Source: Enterobacter sp. CC120223-11
GTDB lineage: Bacteria > Pseudomonadota > Gammaproteobacteria > Enterobacterales > Enterobacteriaceae
DNA length: 64,000 nt
Assembly (NCBI RefSeq): GCF_900215375.1
Contig: NZ_OBEF01000004.1
Span: 62,001 to 126,000 of the forward strand
Direction of reading: 5' to 3'
In this document: positions 32,439 through 42,822 of the stretch, piece by piece
How positions within the stretch are numbered: position 1 is the stretch's first letter
Layout of the letters: each line of letters opens with the position of its first letter
Made by a program: the position numbers and the translations under genes
Notes under the pieces: generated by a model
Database searches by the model: none
What the model was told of the DNA's origin: nothing
The model's input: the letters and a program-made list of their open reading frames with translations, nothing else

Positions 32439-33074
32439 TTAGTTGAACAGAGCGTGCACGTGTGAAATCCCCTCCTTCGCCAGTTGGAAGGCGATGAACC
32501 ACATCACCAGACCCACCAGCAGATTGATGATCCGCTGTGCCCGGGCGGTGCGCAATCGCGGTGCCAGCCACGCGGCAAGCAACGCCAGGCCGAAGAACCA
32601 GAGGAACGATGCGCTGACGGTGCCCAATGCAAACCAGCGTTTTGGCTCCGCGCCCAACTGGCCCCCAAGGCTGCCCAGGACGACAAAAGTATCCAGATAG
32701 ACGTGCGGGTTAAGCCATGTGACCGCCAGCATGGTGACAATCAGCTTCCACCTTCCCTGCTTCATAACTTCGGCAGTGGCAAGTTCCAGATTGCTGCCCA
32801 TAGCGGTTTTCAGGGCACCAAAGCCATACCATAAAAGGAAAGCCACGCCGCCCCAGGTGACCGCCGCCATCAGCCACGGCGACTGCATCAACAACGCGCT
32901 ACCGCCGAAAATACCCGCACAGATCAGCAGCAGATCGCTGAGCGCACAAAGAAACGCGATCATGATGTGATACTGACGGCGAATCCCCTGATTCATTACG
33001 AAAGCATTTTGCGGACCGAGGGGCAAAATCATGGCCGCGCCAAGAGCAAGCCCTTGAAAGTAATAAGATAACAC
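32439..33074 (-). CDS. argO: L-arginine exporter ArgO, LysE family
   Basis: ArgO exports arginine (and canavanine) across the inner membrane. The 211 residues match E. coli, with about six membrane helices. The LysE family N-terminus [21 protein letters not shown] (residues 11-31) and the helix-capping [17 protein letters not shown] are visible, as is [19 protein letters not shown] (about 117-135). Expression is expected to depend on ArgP encoded nearby; the 172-bp region upstream (33075-33246) would carry that site. Confidence 0.95.
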   Translation of the reverse strand: MLSYYFQGLALGAAMILPLGPQNAFVMNQGIRRQYHIMIAFLCALSDLLLICAGIFGGSALLMQSPWLMAAVTWGGVAFLLWYGFGALKTAMGSNLELATAEVMKQGRWKLIVTMLAVTWLNPHVYLDTFVVLGSLGGQLGAEPKRWFALGTVSASFLWFFGLALLAAWLAPRLRTARAQRIINLLVGLVMWFIAFQLAKEGISHVHALFN

Positions 33075-33200
33075 GATGATATTCTCGCTAATTGTCTGTC
33101 AATGGCGAGACTATAGCGCGTACAAATCATTAGATAAAATGGATAATTTTAATCATCCATTAGACGGATTAATGCCCTCACCTATTCGATTGCCGTAGAA

Positions 33201-33225
33201 AAGAAAAAACCCGCCGGAGCGGGTT
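33201..33225 (-). terminator. Rho-independent terminator of mscS
   Basis: A 7-bp GC stem (AACCCGC with GCGGGTT, loop CGGA) is followed on the minus strand by TTTTTTCTTTT. It lies 22 bases past the mscS stop. Confidence 0.88.
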
Positions 33226-33246
33226 ATGAAAAGCACGATTCAACCC

Positions 33247-34110
33247 TTATGCGGCTTCATCCTGCTCTTTCACGCGTTTGAAGTTCACGTCCATCTGCGG
33301 GTACGGGAAGCTGATGCCGTTGGCATCGAAATCACGTTTCACGCGCTCCAGCACATCCCAGTAAACGTTTTGCAGGTCGCTGCTTTTACTCCACACGCGC
33401 ACTACAAAGTTGATTGAGGACGCGCCGAGTTCGTGCAGACGCACGGTCAATTCGCGATCTTTGATGATGCGCTCGTCGGACTCAATGATGTTGGTCAGCA
33501 GCTTTTTGACCTTATCGATATCGGAGTCGTACGCTACACCAATAATAAACTCGTTGCGACGAACCGGTTCGCGGGAGAAGTTAATGATGTTACCGGCAAT
33601 AATTTTGCCGTTCGGCACGACAACAATTTTGCCATCTGCCGTACGCATCGTGGTAGAGAAGATCTGCACGTTCAGCACGGTACCGGCAATACCACCCAAA
33701 TCGACGTATTCACCTGCACGGAAAGGGCGGAACATCACCAGCAGCACACCCGCCGCCAGGTTGGAGAGCGAGCCCTGCAACGCCAGACCTACAGCCAGAC
33801 CGGCGGCACCAAGAACGGCAATAACTGAAGCGGTCTGCACTCCAACGCGTCCCAGCGCTGCGATCAGCGTGAAGGCAATAATGGCGTAACGCAGCATGGC
33901 AGAAAGGAAATCTGCCACAGTGGCGTCAATCTGACGCGCGCGCATCACGCGGTTGGCAGCGTTGGAGACCAGTCGGGCGACAATCATCCCGACGATAATA
34001 ATGGCGATGGCGGCAACGATATTTACCGCATAGCTCAGCAGCAGGGCCTGATTGCGCACCAGCCACGATCCAGCATGATTGATACTGTCGACAACGTTCA
34101 AATCTTCCAT
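33247..34110 (-). CDS. mscS: Small-conductance mechanosensitive channel MscS
   Basis: MscS is the heptameric inner-membrane valve that releases solutes on hypo-osmotic shock. The 287 residues (E. coli 286) show three membrane helices in the first 128 residues; the pore-lining TM3 segment [20 protein letters not shown] carries the Gly/Ala packing pattern and two gate leucines. A cytoplasmic beta/alpha-beta cage follows with [20 protein letters not shown]. In E. coli mscS is also next to argO and fbaA. Confidence 0.96.
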   Translation of the reverse strand: MEDLNVVDSINHAGSWLVRNQALLLSYAVNIVAAIAIIIVGMIVARLVSNAANRVMRARQIDATVADFLSAMLRYAIIAFTLIAALGRVGVQTASVIAVLGAAGLAVGLALQGSLSNLAAGVLLVMFRPFRAGEYVDLGGIAGTVLNVQIFSTTMRTADGKIVVVPNGKIIAGNIINFSREPVRRNEFIIGVAYDSDIDKVKKLLTNIIESDERIIKDRELTVRLHELGASSINFVVRVWSKSSDLQNVYWDVLERVKRDFDANGISFPYPQMDVNFKRVKEQDEAA

Positions 34111-34251
34111 TTGTTCATCCTTATAGCACCCCTGACGGGAAATAAAACTCGCCTAAATGGCAAGAAGACAGTGGCTTAAGGGTAAACAAGAATCGTCCGC
34201 AATGCCAAGCAGATCACAGAATGAAACAAATCAGGCTGTTGAAAAGGCAAT

Positions 34252-34277
34252 AAAAAAGCCCGCTGTTTAGCGGGCTT
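34252..34277 (-). terminator. Rho-independent terminator of the epd-pgk-fbaA operon
   Basis: A 9-bp perfect stem (AAGCCCGCT with AGCGGGCTT, loop GTTT on the plus strand) is followed on the minus strand by six T. It lies 24 bases past the fbaA stop. Confidence 0.9.
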
Positions 34278-34300
34278 AGGGCAGAAATGGCTGTCAAAAA

Positions 34301-35380
34301 TTACAGAACGTCAACCGCGTTCAGTTCTTTGAAAGCCTGCTCCAGACGCACGATCATGGAGGACTGAGCCGCACGCAGCCATACGCGTGGGTCATAGTAT
34401 TTCTTGTTCGGCTGGTCTTCGCCTTTCGGGTTGCCCAGCTGGCCCTGCAGGTAAGCTTCGTTGGTTTTGTAGTAGTTCAGGATGCCGTCCCAGGTTGCCC
34501 ACTGAGTATCGGTATCGATGTTCATTTTCACTACGCCGTAGCTTACGGAGTCTTTGATTTCCTGAGCAGAAGAACCGGAACCGCCGTGGAAGACGAAGTT
34601 CAGGCTGTTGTGCGGCAGGTTGTGTTTCTTGGACACGTATTCCTGAGAATCACGCAGGATGGTCGGGGTCAGAACCACGTTACCTGGCTTGTACACGCCG
34701 TGTACGTTACCGAAGGAAGCAGCGATGGTGAAACGTGGGCTGATCGCGTTCAGTTTGGTGTACGCGTAGTCAACGTCTTCTGGCTGGGTGTACAGTGCGG
34801 ACGCATCCATATGGCTGTTGTCCACGCCATCTTCTTCACCGCCGGTGCAGCCCAGTTCGATTTCCAGAGTCATGCCCATTTTGGCCATGCGCGCCAGATA
34901 TTTGGAGCAGATCTCGATGTTCTCTTCCAGAGACTCTTCGGACAGGTCAATCATGTGAGAAGAGAACAGTGGTTTACCGGTAGCGGCGAAGTGTTTTTCA
35001 CCGGCGTCCAGCAGACCGTCGATCCACGGCAGCAGTTTCTTCGCGCAGTGGTCAGTGTGCAGGATAACCGGAACACCGTAGTGTTCAGCCATCTGGTGAA
35101 CGTGGTGCGCACCGGAGATAGCGCCCAGGATAGCCGCGCCCTGAGGAACGTCAGTTTTCACGCCTTTACCTGCGATGAACGCTGCGCCACCGTTAGAGAA
35201 CTGAACGATTACCGGAGCTTTAACTTTGGCTGCTGTTTCCAGAACGGCGTTGATGGAGTCAGTACCCACACAGTTAACCGCTGGCAGAGCAAAGTTGTTT
35301 TCTTTAGCTACCTGGAAAACTTTCTGAACGTCGTCACCGGTGATGACGCCTGGTTTTACGAAATCAAAAATTTTAGACAT
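34301..35380 (-). CDS. fbaA: Fructose-bisphosphate aldolase, class II
   Basis: FbaA cleaves fructose-1,6-bisphosphate in glycolysis and uses a zinc ion. The 359 residues match E. coli. Zinc and catalytic ligands appear in VILHTDHCAKKLLPW (about residues 106-120), LEIELGCTGGEEDGVDNS (about 172-190) and VHGVYKPGNV (about 225-234). The substrate phosphate loop NFVFHGGSGSS lies near residue 262. It follows pgk by 87 bases on the same strand in the classic epd-pgk-fbaA operon. Confidence 0.97.
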   Translation of the reverse strand: MSKIFDFVKPGVITGDDVQKVFQVAKENNFALPAVNCVGTDSINAVLETAAKVKAPVIVQFSNGGAAFIAGKGVKTDVPQGAAILGAISGAHHVHQMAEHYGVPVILHTDHCAKKLLPWIDGLLDAGEKHFAATGKPLFSSHMIDLSEESLEENIEICSKYLARMAKMGMTLEIELGCTGGEEDGVDNSHMDASALYTQPEDVDYAYTKLNAISPRFTIAASFGNVHGVYKPGNVVLTPTILRDSQEYVSKKHNLPHNSLNFVFHGGSGSSAQEIKDSVSYGVVKMNIDTDTQWATWDGILNYYKTNEAYLQGQLGNPKGEDQPNKKYYDPRVWLRAAQSSMIVRLEQAFKELNAVDVL

Positions 35381-35467
35381 GTTACGTAGTCCTGTATCTT
35401 CGGCCGAAAAAAAGTGCGTGCCTGTTAGCCCGCTGAAAATTGGGCAGGTTTCCCTGCCCCGAATGGC

Positions 35468-36631
35468 TTACTTCTTCGCGCGCTCTTCGAGCATTGCGAC
35501 TGCCGGCAGTACTTTGCCTTCCACGAATTCGAGGAATGCACCGCCGCCAGTGGAGATGTAGGAGATCTTGTCAGCGATACCGAACAGGTCGATAGCGGCC
35601 AGAGTATCGCCGCCGCCTGCGATGGAGAACGCTTCGCTGTCTGCGATAGCGTTAGCCACGATTTCGGTACCTTTACGGAAGTTCGGGAACTCGAACACGC
35701 CAACCGGACCGTTCCACAGAATAGTTTTGGCGTTTTTCAGAATTTCAGCCAGTTTCTGTGCAGAAACATCGCCCAGATCCAGAATCTGCTCTTCATCTTT
35801 GATGTCGTTAACAGATTTCAGGGTTGCGGCTGCAGTTTCGGAGAACTCAGTTGCCACGCGAACGTCGGTCGGAACCGGGATATCACAGGTGGTCAGCAGA
35901 CGTTTTGCTTCTTCAACCAGGTCCGCTTCGTACAGGGATTTGCCCACGTTGTGACCCTGAGCGGCCACGAAGGTGTTAGCGATACCGCCACCCACGATCA
36001 GCTGGTCAGCGATTTTAGACAGGGAGTCCAGAACGGTCAGCTTAGTGGACACTTTAGAACCACCAACGATAGCGACCATTGGGCGAGCCGGGTTGCCCAG
36101 AGCTTTGCCCAGAGCGTCCAGTTCAGCTGCCAGCAGAGGACCTGCACAAGCGACGTCAGCAAATTTGCCGATACCGTGAGTGGAAGCCTGAGCACGGTGT
36201 GCAGTACCGAATGCATCCATCACGAACACGTCGCACAGCGCCGCGTATTTTTTAGACAGCGCTTCGTCGTCTTTCTTTTCGCCTTTGTTGAAGCGAACGT
36301 TTTCCAGAACCACCAGCTCACCGGCAGCCACTTCAACGCCGTCCAGGTAATCTTTAACCAGGCGTACTGGCGCAGACAGTTTGTCTTTCAGATAGTTAAC
36401 AACAGGCAGCAGAGAGAATTCTTCGTTGTATTCGCCTTCGGTCGGACGACCCAGGTGAGAAGTTACCATCACTTTCGCACCCTGTTTCAGCGCCAGTTCG
36501 ATGGTTGGCAGGGAAGCACGGATACGCGCGTCGCTGGTGACTTTACCGTCTTTTACCGGAACGTTCAGATCGGCACGGATGAAAACGCGTTTACCTGCCA
36601 GATCCAGATCGGTCATCTTAATTACAGACAT
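35468..36631 (-). CDS. pgk: Phosphoglycerate kinase
   Basis: Pgk makes ATP from 1,3-bisphosphoglycerate. The start [15 protein letters not shown] (36631) gives 387 residues, as in E. coli. The signature [15 protein letters not shown] lies at residues 14-28, the hinge and nucleotide-binding segments [11 protein letters not shown] and [14 protein letters not shown] in the middle, and the phosphate-binding GGGDTLAAI near residue 350. It is the middle gene of epd-pgk-fbaA, 47 bases after epd. Confidence 0.97.
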   Translation of the reverse strand: MSVIKMTDLDLAGKRVFIRADLNVPVKDGKVTSDARIRASLPTIELALKQGAKVMVTSHLGRPTEGEYNEEFSLLPVVNYLKDKLSAPVRLVKDYLDGVEVAAGELVVLENVRFNKGEKKDDEALSKKYAALCDVFVMDAFGTAHRAQASTHGIGKFADVACAGPLLAAELDALGKALGNPARPMVAIVGGSKVSTKLTVLDSLSKIADQLIVGGGIANTFVAAQGHNVGKSLYEADLVEEAKRLLTTCDIPVPTDVRVATEFSETAAATLKSVNDIKDEEQILDLGDVSAQKLAEILKNAKTILWNGPVGVFEFPNFRKGTEIVANAIADSEAFSIAGGGDTLAAIDLFGIADKISYISTGGGAFLEFVEGKVLPAVAMLEERAKK

Positions 36632-36678
36632 GGTGAATCCTCTCATTGATTCTAAAGTTTTGCAGACGCTCTCGCGCC

Positions 36679-37698
36679 TTACCTGAAACCTGTAGTGGCC
36701 ATCGCTAACGTGGTGTCGAGCATTCTGTTAGCGAAACCCCATTCATTATCACACCAGACCAGCGTTTTGATCAGATGCGCACCGCTGACCCGCGTCTGCG
36801 TGCCGTCAACGATGGCACTGTGCGGGTCGTGGTTAAAATCTATTGAGACTAACGGTAATTCCGTATAGTCAACTATACCATGAAATGCCCCCTGTGCCGC
36901 TTTTTGCAGCAACTGGTTGACTTCGCTGGCTTTTACCGGATTTCTCACGGTCACGCTGAGGTCGATTGCCGTGACGTTAATCGTCGGCACTCGCACCGCA
37001 ATCGCTTCAAAACGGTCATTAAACTGCGGAAAAATTCGGGTGATGCCCGCCGCCAGTTTGGTGTCCACTGGAATGATCGACTGGCTTGCCGCGCGGGTAC
37101 GACGTAAATCAGAGTGATAAGCGTCGATAACCTGCTGGTCGTGCATTGCCGAATGGATGGTCGTTACGGTACCGGACTCAATGCCCCAGGCATCGTCTAA
37201 CAGCTTAATGACAGGAATAATGCAGTTCGTGGTGCAGGAGGCGTTGGAGACGATACGGTGGTCACTTTGCAGTTCATGGTGATTGACGCCATAGACGACC
37301 GTTGCGTCGAGATCGTTGCTGCCAGGATGTGAAAAGAGCACTTTCTTTGCGCCAGCGGCCAGATGGGCTTCCCCGTCGGCCCGCGTGCCGTAAACGCCGG
37401 TGCAGTCGAGGACCACGTCGACGCCCAGTTCCCGCCACGGTAATGCCTCAATCGAAGGCTCATGCAGCAGACGGATAGCATCATCGCCAACAAATAGCTG
37501 CTCCCGCTCCTCGCGAACATCCCATGCAAAGCGTCCATGACTGGTGTCATATTTCAACAAGTGCGCGATGCCCGCAGCATCCGCCAGTTCGTTGATTGCC
37601 ACCACGGTCATTTCCGCCCGACGCCCGGATTCATACAAAGCACGAACCACGTTACGTCCGATGCGACCGAAGCCATTAATCGCTACGCGTACGGTCAT
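36679..37698 (-). CDS. epd: D-erythrose-4-phosphate dehydrogenase
   Basis: Epd oxidises erythrose-4-phosphate to 4-phosphoerythronate, the first step toward pyridoxal phosphate. The start [16 protein letters not shown] (37698) gives 339 residues, the E. coli length. It has the GAPDH fold with the Rossmann motif INGFGRIGR and the catalytic cysteine in [12 protein letters not shown] (about residue 155). Length and context distinguish it from true GapA. First gene of the operon; Cra and CRP sites lie upstream. The E. coli K-12 genes between epd and tktA (yggC to cmtAB) are absent. Confidence 0.96.
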   Translation of the reverse strand: MTVRVAINGFGRIGRNVVRALYESGRRAEMTVVAINELADAAGIAHLLKYDTSHGRFAWDVREEREQLFVGDDAIRLLHEPSIEALPWRELGVDVVLDCTGVYGTRADGEAHLAAGAKKVLFSHPGSNDLDATVVYGVNHHELQSDHRIVSNASCTTNCIIPVIKLLDDAWGIESGTVTTIHSAMHDQQVIDAYHSDLRRTRAASQSIIPVDTKLAAGITRIFPQFNDRFEAIAVRVPTINVTAIDLSVTVRNPVKASEVNQLLQKAAQGAFHGIVDYTELPLVSIDFNHDPHSAIVDGTQTRVSGAHLIKTLVWCDNEWGFANRMLDTTLAMATTGFR

Positions 37699-37819
37699 AA
37701 GTCTCCTGCAAGCCTCTCCCAAAAGAATGTGGCTGAAGCGTAGTCCAGCCCCAACGGGAAGGGAATGCCTGCTGTCGCAAACCGCGACTGATTGATTATT
37801 TGTCGAACACTAATTCAAC

Positions 37820-37831
37820 TGAAACGCTTCA
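37820..37831. promoter_or_regulatory. Cra (FruR) operator upstream of epd
   Basis: The 12-mer TGAAACGCTTCA is a perfect palindrome matching the Cra consensus TGAAACGNTTCA. It lies 122 bases upstream of the epd start. Cra control of E. coli epd-pgk is established, and the location fits repression relieved by glycolytic sugar phosphates. This 385-bp gap (37699-38083) otherwise holds a CRP-like site, the tktA terminator and one palindromic repeat. Confidence 0.8.
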
Positions 37832-37890
37832 GCTAGAGTAATCGAAACGGGGAATAAAAGGAATGATTGTCCAGACAACGAAGCTGGTTA

Positions 37891-37906
37891 TCTGACGTGC
37901 GTCACA
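37891..37906. promoter_or_regulatory. CRP-like site upstream of epd
   Basis: TCTGA-CGTGCG-TCACA matches the CRP pattern TGTGA-N6-TCACA with one half intact and one half at three of five. It lies 193 bases before epd; CRP activation of epd is known in E. coli. Confidence 0.55.
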
Positions 37907-37985
37907 TTTTTAATGGAATAATTTATGTGAATTTCAGGGCGTGTTGGAATAGCAGGCACAAAAAGCCAGGCGACGATATAAACGC

Positions 37986-38013
37986 AAAACGGCCACCCGC
38001 AGGTGACCGTTTT
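37986..38013 (-). terminator. Probable tktA terminator
   Basis: A 12-base stem with one G-T type mismatch (AAAACGGCCACC with GGTGACCGTTTT) lies 71 bases past the tktA stop, with A/T tracts on both sides, so it could act in either direction. It sits beyond a palindromic repeat. Confidence 0.65.
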
Positions 38014-38023
38014 TAATTATTGC

Positions 38024-38057
38024 TCCCTCTCCCAGTGGGAGAGGGTTGGAGTGAGGG
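38024..38057. repeat. Single palindromic repeat copy downstream of tktA
   Basis: CTCCCTCTCCCAGTGGGAGAG continues into GGTTGGAGTGAGGG. It is the same CCCTCTCCC/GGGAGAGGG hairpin with the GTGAGGG tail that bounds the array at 16731-16929. Confidence 0.75.
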
Positions 38058-38083
38058 CGCCAGCCCGCATACTCCAAAAACAA

Positions 38084-40075
38084 TTACAGCAGTGCTTTCG
38101 CCTTCGCCACCACGTTCTCTACGGTGAAGCCGAACTCTTCGAACAGCTGCTCCGCTGGTGCAGACTCACCGAAGGTGGTCATGCCAACGATAGCGCCGTT
38201 CAGGCCCACGTATTTGAACCAGTAGTCAGCAATCGCCGCTTCAACAGCAACGCGTGCAGATACGGCTTTTGGCAGCACGGATTCACGGTATGCCGCGTCC
38301 TGCTTATCAAACGCGTCAGTAGACGGCATGGAAACCACGCGCGCCTTCACGCCTTCCGCAGAAAGCTGATCCCACGCGGCAACCGCCAGTTCAACTTCAG
38401 AGCCGGTCGCAATGAAGATAACCTGTGGCTGACCGTCGCAGTCTTTCAGCACGTAGCCACCGCGAGCGATGTCTGCCAGCTGCTTCTCGGTACGATCCTG
38501 CTGCGCCAGATTCTGACGGGAGAGGATCAGCGCAGTCGGGCCGTCGTGACGCTCAACGCCATATTTCCACGCTACCGCAGACTCGACCTGGTCACATGGA
38601 CGCCATGTGCTCATGTTCGGGGTCACGCGCAGGGAAGCAATCTGCTCTACCGGCTGGTGAGTCGGGCCATCTTCGCCCAGACCGATGGAGTCGTGGGTGT
38701 AAACCATCACCTGACGCTGCTTCATCAGCGCCGCCATACGCACGGCGTTACGCGCATATTCAACGAACATCAGGAAGGTGGAGGTGTACGGCAGGAAGCC
38801 ACCGTGCAGGGAGATCCCGTTGGCGATAGCGGTCATACCGAATTCACGCACGCCGTAATGGATGTAGTTACCTGCGGTGTCTTCGTTGATCGCTTTAGAA
38901 CCAGACCACAGGGTCAGGTTAGAAGGTGCGAGGTCAGCGGAGCCGCCGAGGAATTCAGGCAGCAGCGGGCCGAACGCTTCGATAGCATTCTGGGACGCTT
39001 TACGGCTGGCAATCTTAGAAGGATTAGCCTGCAATTTAGCGATGAACTCGTTCGCTTTCGCCTCGAAGTCCGCTGGCATGTCACCCTTCATACGACGGGT
39101 AAATTCAGCCGCTTCCTGAGGGAAGGCTTTCGCGTAGGCAGCGAACTTCTCGTTCCATGCGGATTCTTTCGCCTGGCCTGCTTCTTTCGCATCCCACTGA
39201 GCGTAGATTTCAGAAGGAATTTCGAACGGAGCGTATTTCCAGCCCAGCTGTTCGCGGGTCAGAGCGATCTCTGCATCACCCAGCGGTGCGCCGTGAGAAT
39301 CGTGAGTGCCTGCTTTGTTTGGCGAACCGAAGCCGATGATGGTTTTGCACATCAGCAGGGACGGTTTGTCGGTCACTTTACGTGCTTCTTCTACTGCACG
39401 TTTGATAGCGTCCGCGTCGTGGCCGTCAATGCCACGCACAACGTGCCAGCCGTAGGCTTCAAAGCGTTTCGCGGTGTCGTCGGTGAACCAGCCTTCAACG
39501 TGGCCATCGATGGAGATGCCGTTGTCATCATAGAACGCAACCAGCTTGCCCAGCTTCAGGGTACCCGCCAGGGAGCACACCTCGTGGGAGATGCCTTCCA
39601 TCATGCAGCCGTCGCCCATAAAGGCATAGGTGAAGTGGTCGACAATGTCGTGGCCCGGACGGTTGAACTGCGCAGCCATGGTTTTTTCCGCGATCGCCAT
39701 GCCCACGGCATTGGCAATACCCTGACCCAGCGGGCCAGTCGTGGTTTCAACACCGGCGGTATAACCGACTTCCGGGTGACCTGGCGTTTTGGAGTGCAGC
39801 TGGCGGAAGTTCTGCAGCTCAGAGATCGGCAGATCGTAACCGGTGAGGTGCAGCAGGCTATAAATCAGCATGGAGCCGTGGCCGTTGGACAGCACGAAGC
39901 GGTCACGATCGGCCCAGGATGGGTTCTGCGGGTTGTGGTTCAGGAAATCACGCCACAGGACTTCGGCAATGTCAGCCATACCCATTGGGGCACCCGGGTG
40001 GCCGGATTTGGCTTTCTGTACTGCATCCATGCTCAGCGCACGAATAGCATTAGCAAGCTCTTTACGTGAGGACAT
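38084..40075 (-). CDS. tktA: Transketolase 1
   Basis: TktA is the thiamine-diphosphate enzyme that transfers two-carbon units in the pentose phosphate pathway. Starting at [18 protein letters not shown] (40075) gives 663 residues, identical in length to E. coli TktA. The TPP motif [18 protein letters not shown] lies at about residues 154-171 and the pyrimidine-domain motif QDGPTHQ-like [12 protein letters not shown] at about 408-419 with the catalytic glutamate region upstream. It diverges from loiP across 279 bases. Confidence 0.97.
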   Translation of the reverse strand: MSSRKELANAIRALSMDAVQKAKSGHPGAPMGMADIAEVLWRDFLNHNPQNPSWADRDRFVLSNGHGSMLIYSLLHLTGYDLPISELQNFRQLHSKTPGHPEVGYTAGVETTTGPLGQGIANAVGMAIAEKTMAAQFNRPGHDIVDHFTYAFMGDGCMMEGISHEVCSLAGTLKLGKLVAFYDDNGISIDGHVEGWFTDDTAKRFEAYGWHVVRGIDGHDADAIKRAVEEARKVTDKPSLLMCKTIIGFGSPNKAGTHDSHGAPLGDAEIALTREQLGWKYAPFEIPSEIYAQWDAKEAGQAKESAWNEKFAAYAKAFPQEAAEFTRRMKGDMPADFEAKANEFIAKLQANPSKIASRKASQNAIEAFGPLLPEFLGGSADLAPSNLTLWSGSKAINEDTAGNYIHYGVREFGMTAIANGISLHGGFLPYTSTFLMFVEYARNAVRMAALMKQRQVMVYTHDSIGLGEDGPTHQPVEQIASLRVTPNMSTWRPCDQVESAVAWKYGVERHDGPTALILSRQNLAQQDRTEKQLADIARGGYVLKDCDGQPQVIFIATGSEVELAVAAWDQLSAEGVKARVVSMPSTDAFDKQDAAYRESVLPKAVSARVAVEAAIADYWFKYVGLNGAIVGMTTFGESAPAEQLFEEFGFTVENVVAKAKALL

Positions 40076-40354
40076 TTTGACTCCAGATCGGACTGTTGAA
40101 GGCAACGCCAAAACGGCTTGACGACCGCGCGTTTTAGGCTACGCCGGAAAAAAGTGACAACAATGTAACCCAAGCGGCAAGCCATGTACATGGAGCATCC
40201 GCGCGGTGCCTGGGAAATCTCTGGAATGTCGCGAGCCGTTGCGCAATCTTCTCGCGGCCTTGTCATTATTTTCTTTATACTTTGGTAACATTCCGTGGCT
40301 TCGAATAACGGAATATTTAAGACTTTTGCGACTCATAATGACGGAAAATTAATG

Positions 40355-41113
40355 ATGAAACTGCACTCGGTGGTACTGGCTCTTGGGCTGGCGACCGTTC
40401 TGACGGGATGTCAGAACATGGATTCAAACGGCCTGATGAGCTCAGGCGCAGAGGCATTCCAGGCATACTCTCTGAGCGATGAGCAGGTGAAAACCCTCTC
40501 CGACCAGGCCTGTAAAGAGATGGACAGCAAAGCAACCATCGCGCCCTCCAGCAGCGAATACGCAAAACGCCTCACTAAAATTGCCGCCGCGCTTGGCGAC
40601 AATATCAACGGCCAGCCGGTGAACTACAAGGTCTACGTCACCAAAGACGTCAATGCCTTCGCCATGGCCAACGGCTGTATCCGCGTTTACAGCGGGCTGA
40701 TGGATCTGATGAACGACAATGAAGTGGAAGCCGTGATCGGCCACGAAATGGGCCACGTCGCGCTCGGCCACGTGAAGAAAGGAATGCAGGTTCAGCTTGG
40801 CGCGAACGCAGTACGCGTGGCGGCAGCATCCGCAGGCGGGATCGTGGGAAGTCTTTCACAGTCACAGCTGGGTGATTTAGGCGAAAAACTGGTGAACGCG
40901 CAGTTCTCCCAGCGCCAGGAATCCGAAGCGGATGACTACTCTTACGATCTGTTGCGCAAGCGCGGAATCAACCCGGCAGGACTTGCCACCAGTTTTGAAA
41001 AACTGGCGAAGCTGGAAGCCGGTCGCCAGAGCTCAATGCTTGACGATCACCCAGCGTCAGAAGAGCGCGCCCAGCATATCCGCGACCGCATGAAGGCGGA
41101 CGGCATTAAGTAA
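40355..41113 (+). CDS. loiP: Outer-membrane metalloprotease LoiP (YggG)
   Basis: LoiP is an M48 zinc metalloprotease lipoprotein induced by low osmolarity, which in E. coli partners with YfgC/BepA. The second of two adjacent ATGs (40355, MKLHSVVLALGLATVLTGC) gives 252 residues, as in E. coli. A lipobox LTGC is followed by the catalytic HEMGHVALGH (zinc motif HExxH, about residue 130) and a downstream glutamate in QESEADDYSYDLL. It is the last backbone gene before the accessory island; a REP unit follows. Confidence 0.94.
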   Translation: MKLHSVVLALGLATVLTGCQNMDSNGLMSSGAEAFQAYSLSDEQVKTLSDQACKEMDSKATIAPSSSEYAKRLTKIAAALGDNINGQPVNYKVYVTKDVNAFAMANGCIRVYSGLMDLMNDNEVEAVIGHEMGHVALGHVKKGMQVQLGANAVRVAAASAGGIVGSLSQSQLGDLGEKLVNAQFSQRQESEADDYSYDLLRKRGINPAGLATSFEKLAKLEAGRQSSMLDDHPASEERAQHIRDRMKADGIK

Positions 41114-41131
41114 GACACACCAAAATGACGT

Positions 41132-41160
41132 AGGCCCGGCAAGCGCAGCGCCGCCGGGCA
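41132..41160. repeat. REP-type palindrome at the left island border
   Basis: TAGGCCCGGCAAGCGCAGCG followed by CCGCCGGGCA is a typical REP hairpin. It lies exactly between loiP and the last gene of the island, 8 bases before that gene's stop codon. Confidence 0.85.
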
Positions 41161-41168
41161 ATTAACTG

Positions 41169-42809
41169 CTAATAAAGCGTTTTCTGCGGCGGCCCGGCAA
41201 ACTTCAGAGCCCCAATCTGCCCCATCCGCACCTCCACCACCGAAGGTCCCGGCATCGCCAGCGCTTCCGTCATCACCGCATCAAAATCCTCTGCCCGTTC
41301 GACGCTCCACGCCTGTAAGCCAATGGCCTGTGCCAGCTGGGTAAAGTCCGGTGTATGCAGCTCGTTATAATACTGACGCCCGCCGAAATACTTGTCCTGA
41401 ATGCCGCGCATCACGCCGTAACCGCCGTCGTTCATCACCAGCAGCGTCACGTTGGCTTTCTCCTGGGCAAGCGTCGCCAGTTCGCCCAGGTTCAGGCTCA
41501 GACCACCATCTCCGACCAGCCCGACCACCTTCCGCTGAGGATTCGCAATAGCGGTGCCAATCGCCATCGGCAGGCCCATGCCAATCGCCCCGGCCAGGGA
41601 ATGGATGTTCATCAGCGGACCGTTGGCTCGGAACAGACGGCTGCCCCACAGGCTGCCGGACACGGTGATGTCGCGCACCAGCAAACCATCCTTCGGCAGC
41701 GCTTTCTCAATGGCATCATTAAGCTTCGCATAAGCACCGCACTGCTCGCGCAGCCCCTGCTCGGCCTTCGTCACAGCGACTTGTACCTGCGTATCCCAGT
41801 GGGCATTGCCCCATTCCCGCCCCTGCGCTTTTTCCGCCAGTGCGCTCAGCAGTGTGGAGCAGTCAGCGACCAGCGTGTTATCCATCAGATAATTACGGCT
41901 CGCCGCCGCCGGGTCGATATCAATCTGCACGCGCGGATGCGGCAGCTCCAGCGTCCAGGAGCGGGTTTCGTTACTGCGAAGCCGCGAGCCCGCCACCAGC
42001 GTAAAGTCGCACTGCGCGATGAGTGCTTCAACGGACGGTGAGTTATGGAATGCCCTCAGGCTGGCACGATGGCTGTCCGGCAGCACGCCGCGCGCGTGGG
42101 TGCTGGAAATCACTGTGATCCCCGCATCCGCCAGTTTTTTCACTGCATCTGCGCTACCCAGCGCACCCCCGCCCAGCCACAACAGCGGCTGTTTCGCCTG
42201 CTTTAGCTGTGCCCACAGCGTTTCGACAACCGTAGCATCAAGGGTTGAAACCGAAGCCACTTTTACCGGCGCCGTGACCAGCGACAGCGGGATTTTCGCC
42301 CCCTGAATATCAATCGGAATTTCCACCGAGACTGGCCCGCACGGCGGCGTCTGCGCTTCCTGAATAGCTTTATGCAGGATAGCCATCGCCTGGTTTGCGT
42401 TGCTGACGCGGTACGCCCGTTTTGAGCTCGCCTTCAGGAAAGTCAGCTGGTCGCGGGTTTCGTGGATAAAGCCAGTGTCGGCATCGAGCCAGGCTTTTTC
42501 GACCTGCCCGGTTAAGTGCAGCAGCGGCGTGCAGGCATTCATCGCTTCAACCAGTGCGCCCACGGCATTGCCCGCCCCTGCGCCAGTGCTGGTCAGCGCC
42601 ACGCCGAGGCCGGAAAAACGCCCGTGGGCATCGGCCATGGTGACAGATCCTGCTTCGCCGCGAGCAGGCACAAAGCGGATGTTTCCGCGCTGTCCAACCG
42701 CATCGGCTATCGGCAAATTGTGAATGGAGATGACGCCGTAGATGGCCTCAACCTGATACTGCTCCAGCGTTCTGGCGATGGCGTCGCCGACGGTTATCAT
42801 TTCGCTCAT
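41169..42809 (-). CDS. TPP-dependent decarboxylase/lyase-like enzyme
   Basis: This 546-residue protein has the three-domain layout of the acetolactate synthase/benzoylformate decarboxylase family. An N-terminal pyrimidine-binding domain holds the cofactor-activating glutamate Glu52 in ARGEAGSVTMADAHGR. A central domain follows (about 190-330), then a C-terminal pyrophosphate domain with VGDGGLSLNLGELATLA and NDGGYG (about 440-475). No FAD-type signature is evident to me. A 2-oxoacid decarboxylase feeding the neighbouring aldehyde dehydrogenase is a reasonable inference; the substrate is unknown. It is the last gene of a 14-gene same-strand cluster, 13 bases after the aldehyde dehydrogenase. 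Confidence 0.85.
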   Translation of the reverse strand: MSEMITVGDAIARTLEQYQVEAIYGVISIHNLPIADAVGQRGNIRFVPARGEAGSVTMADAHGRFSGLGVALTSTGAGAGNAVGALVEAMNACTPLLHLTGQVEKAWLDADTGFIHETRDQLTFLKASSKRAYRVSNANQAMAILHKAIQEAQTPPCGPVSVEIPIDIQGAKIPLSLVTAPVKVASVSTLDATVVETLWAQLKQAKQPLLWLGGGALGSADAVKKLADAGITVISSTHARGVLPDSHRASLRAFHNSPSVEALIAQCDFTLVAGSRLRSNETRSWTLELPHPRVQIDIDPAAASRNYLMDNTLVADCSTLLSALAEKAQGREWGNAHWDTQVQVAVTKAEQGLREQCGAYAKLNDAIEKALPKDGLLVRDITVSGSLWGSRLFRANGPLMNIHSLAGAIGMGLPMAIGTAIANPQRKVVGLVGDGGLSLNLGELATLAQEKANVTLLVMNDGGYGVMRGIQDKYFGGRQYYNELHTPDFTQLAQAIGLQAWSVERAEDFDAVMTEALAMPGPSVVEVRMGQIGALKFAGPPQKTLY

Positions 42810-42822
42810 TGCTCACCCTTTC

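Noticed and set aside
38003..40069. A 688-codon open frame on the plus strand opposite tktA
   Set aside because: It is the antisense shadow of a highly codon-biased gene; it has no domain, no ribosome-binding site and a composition typical of reverse-frame reading.
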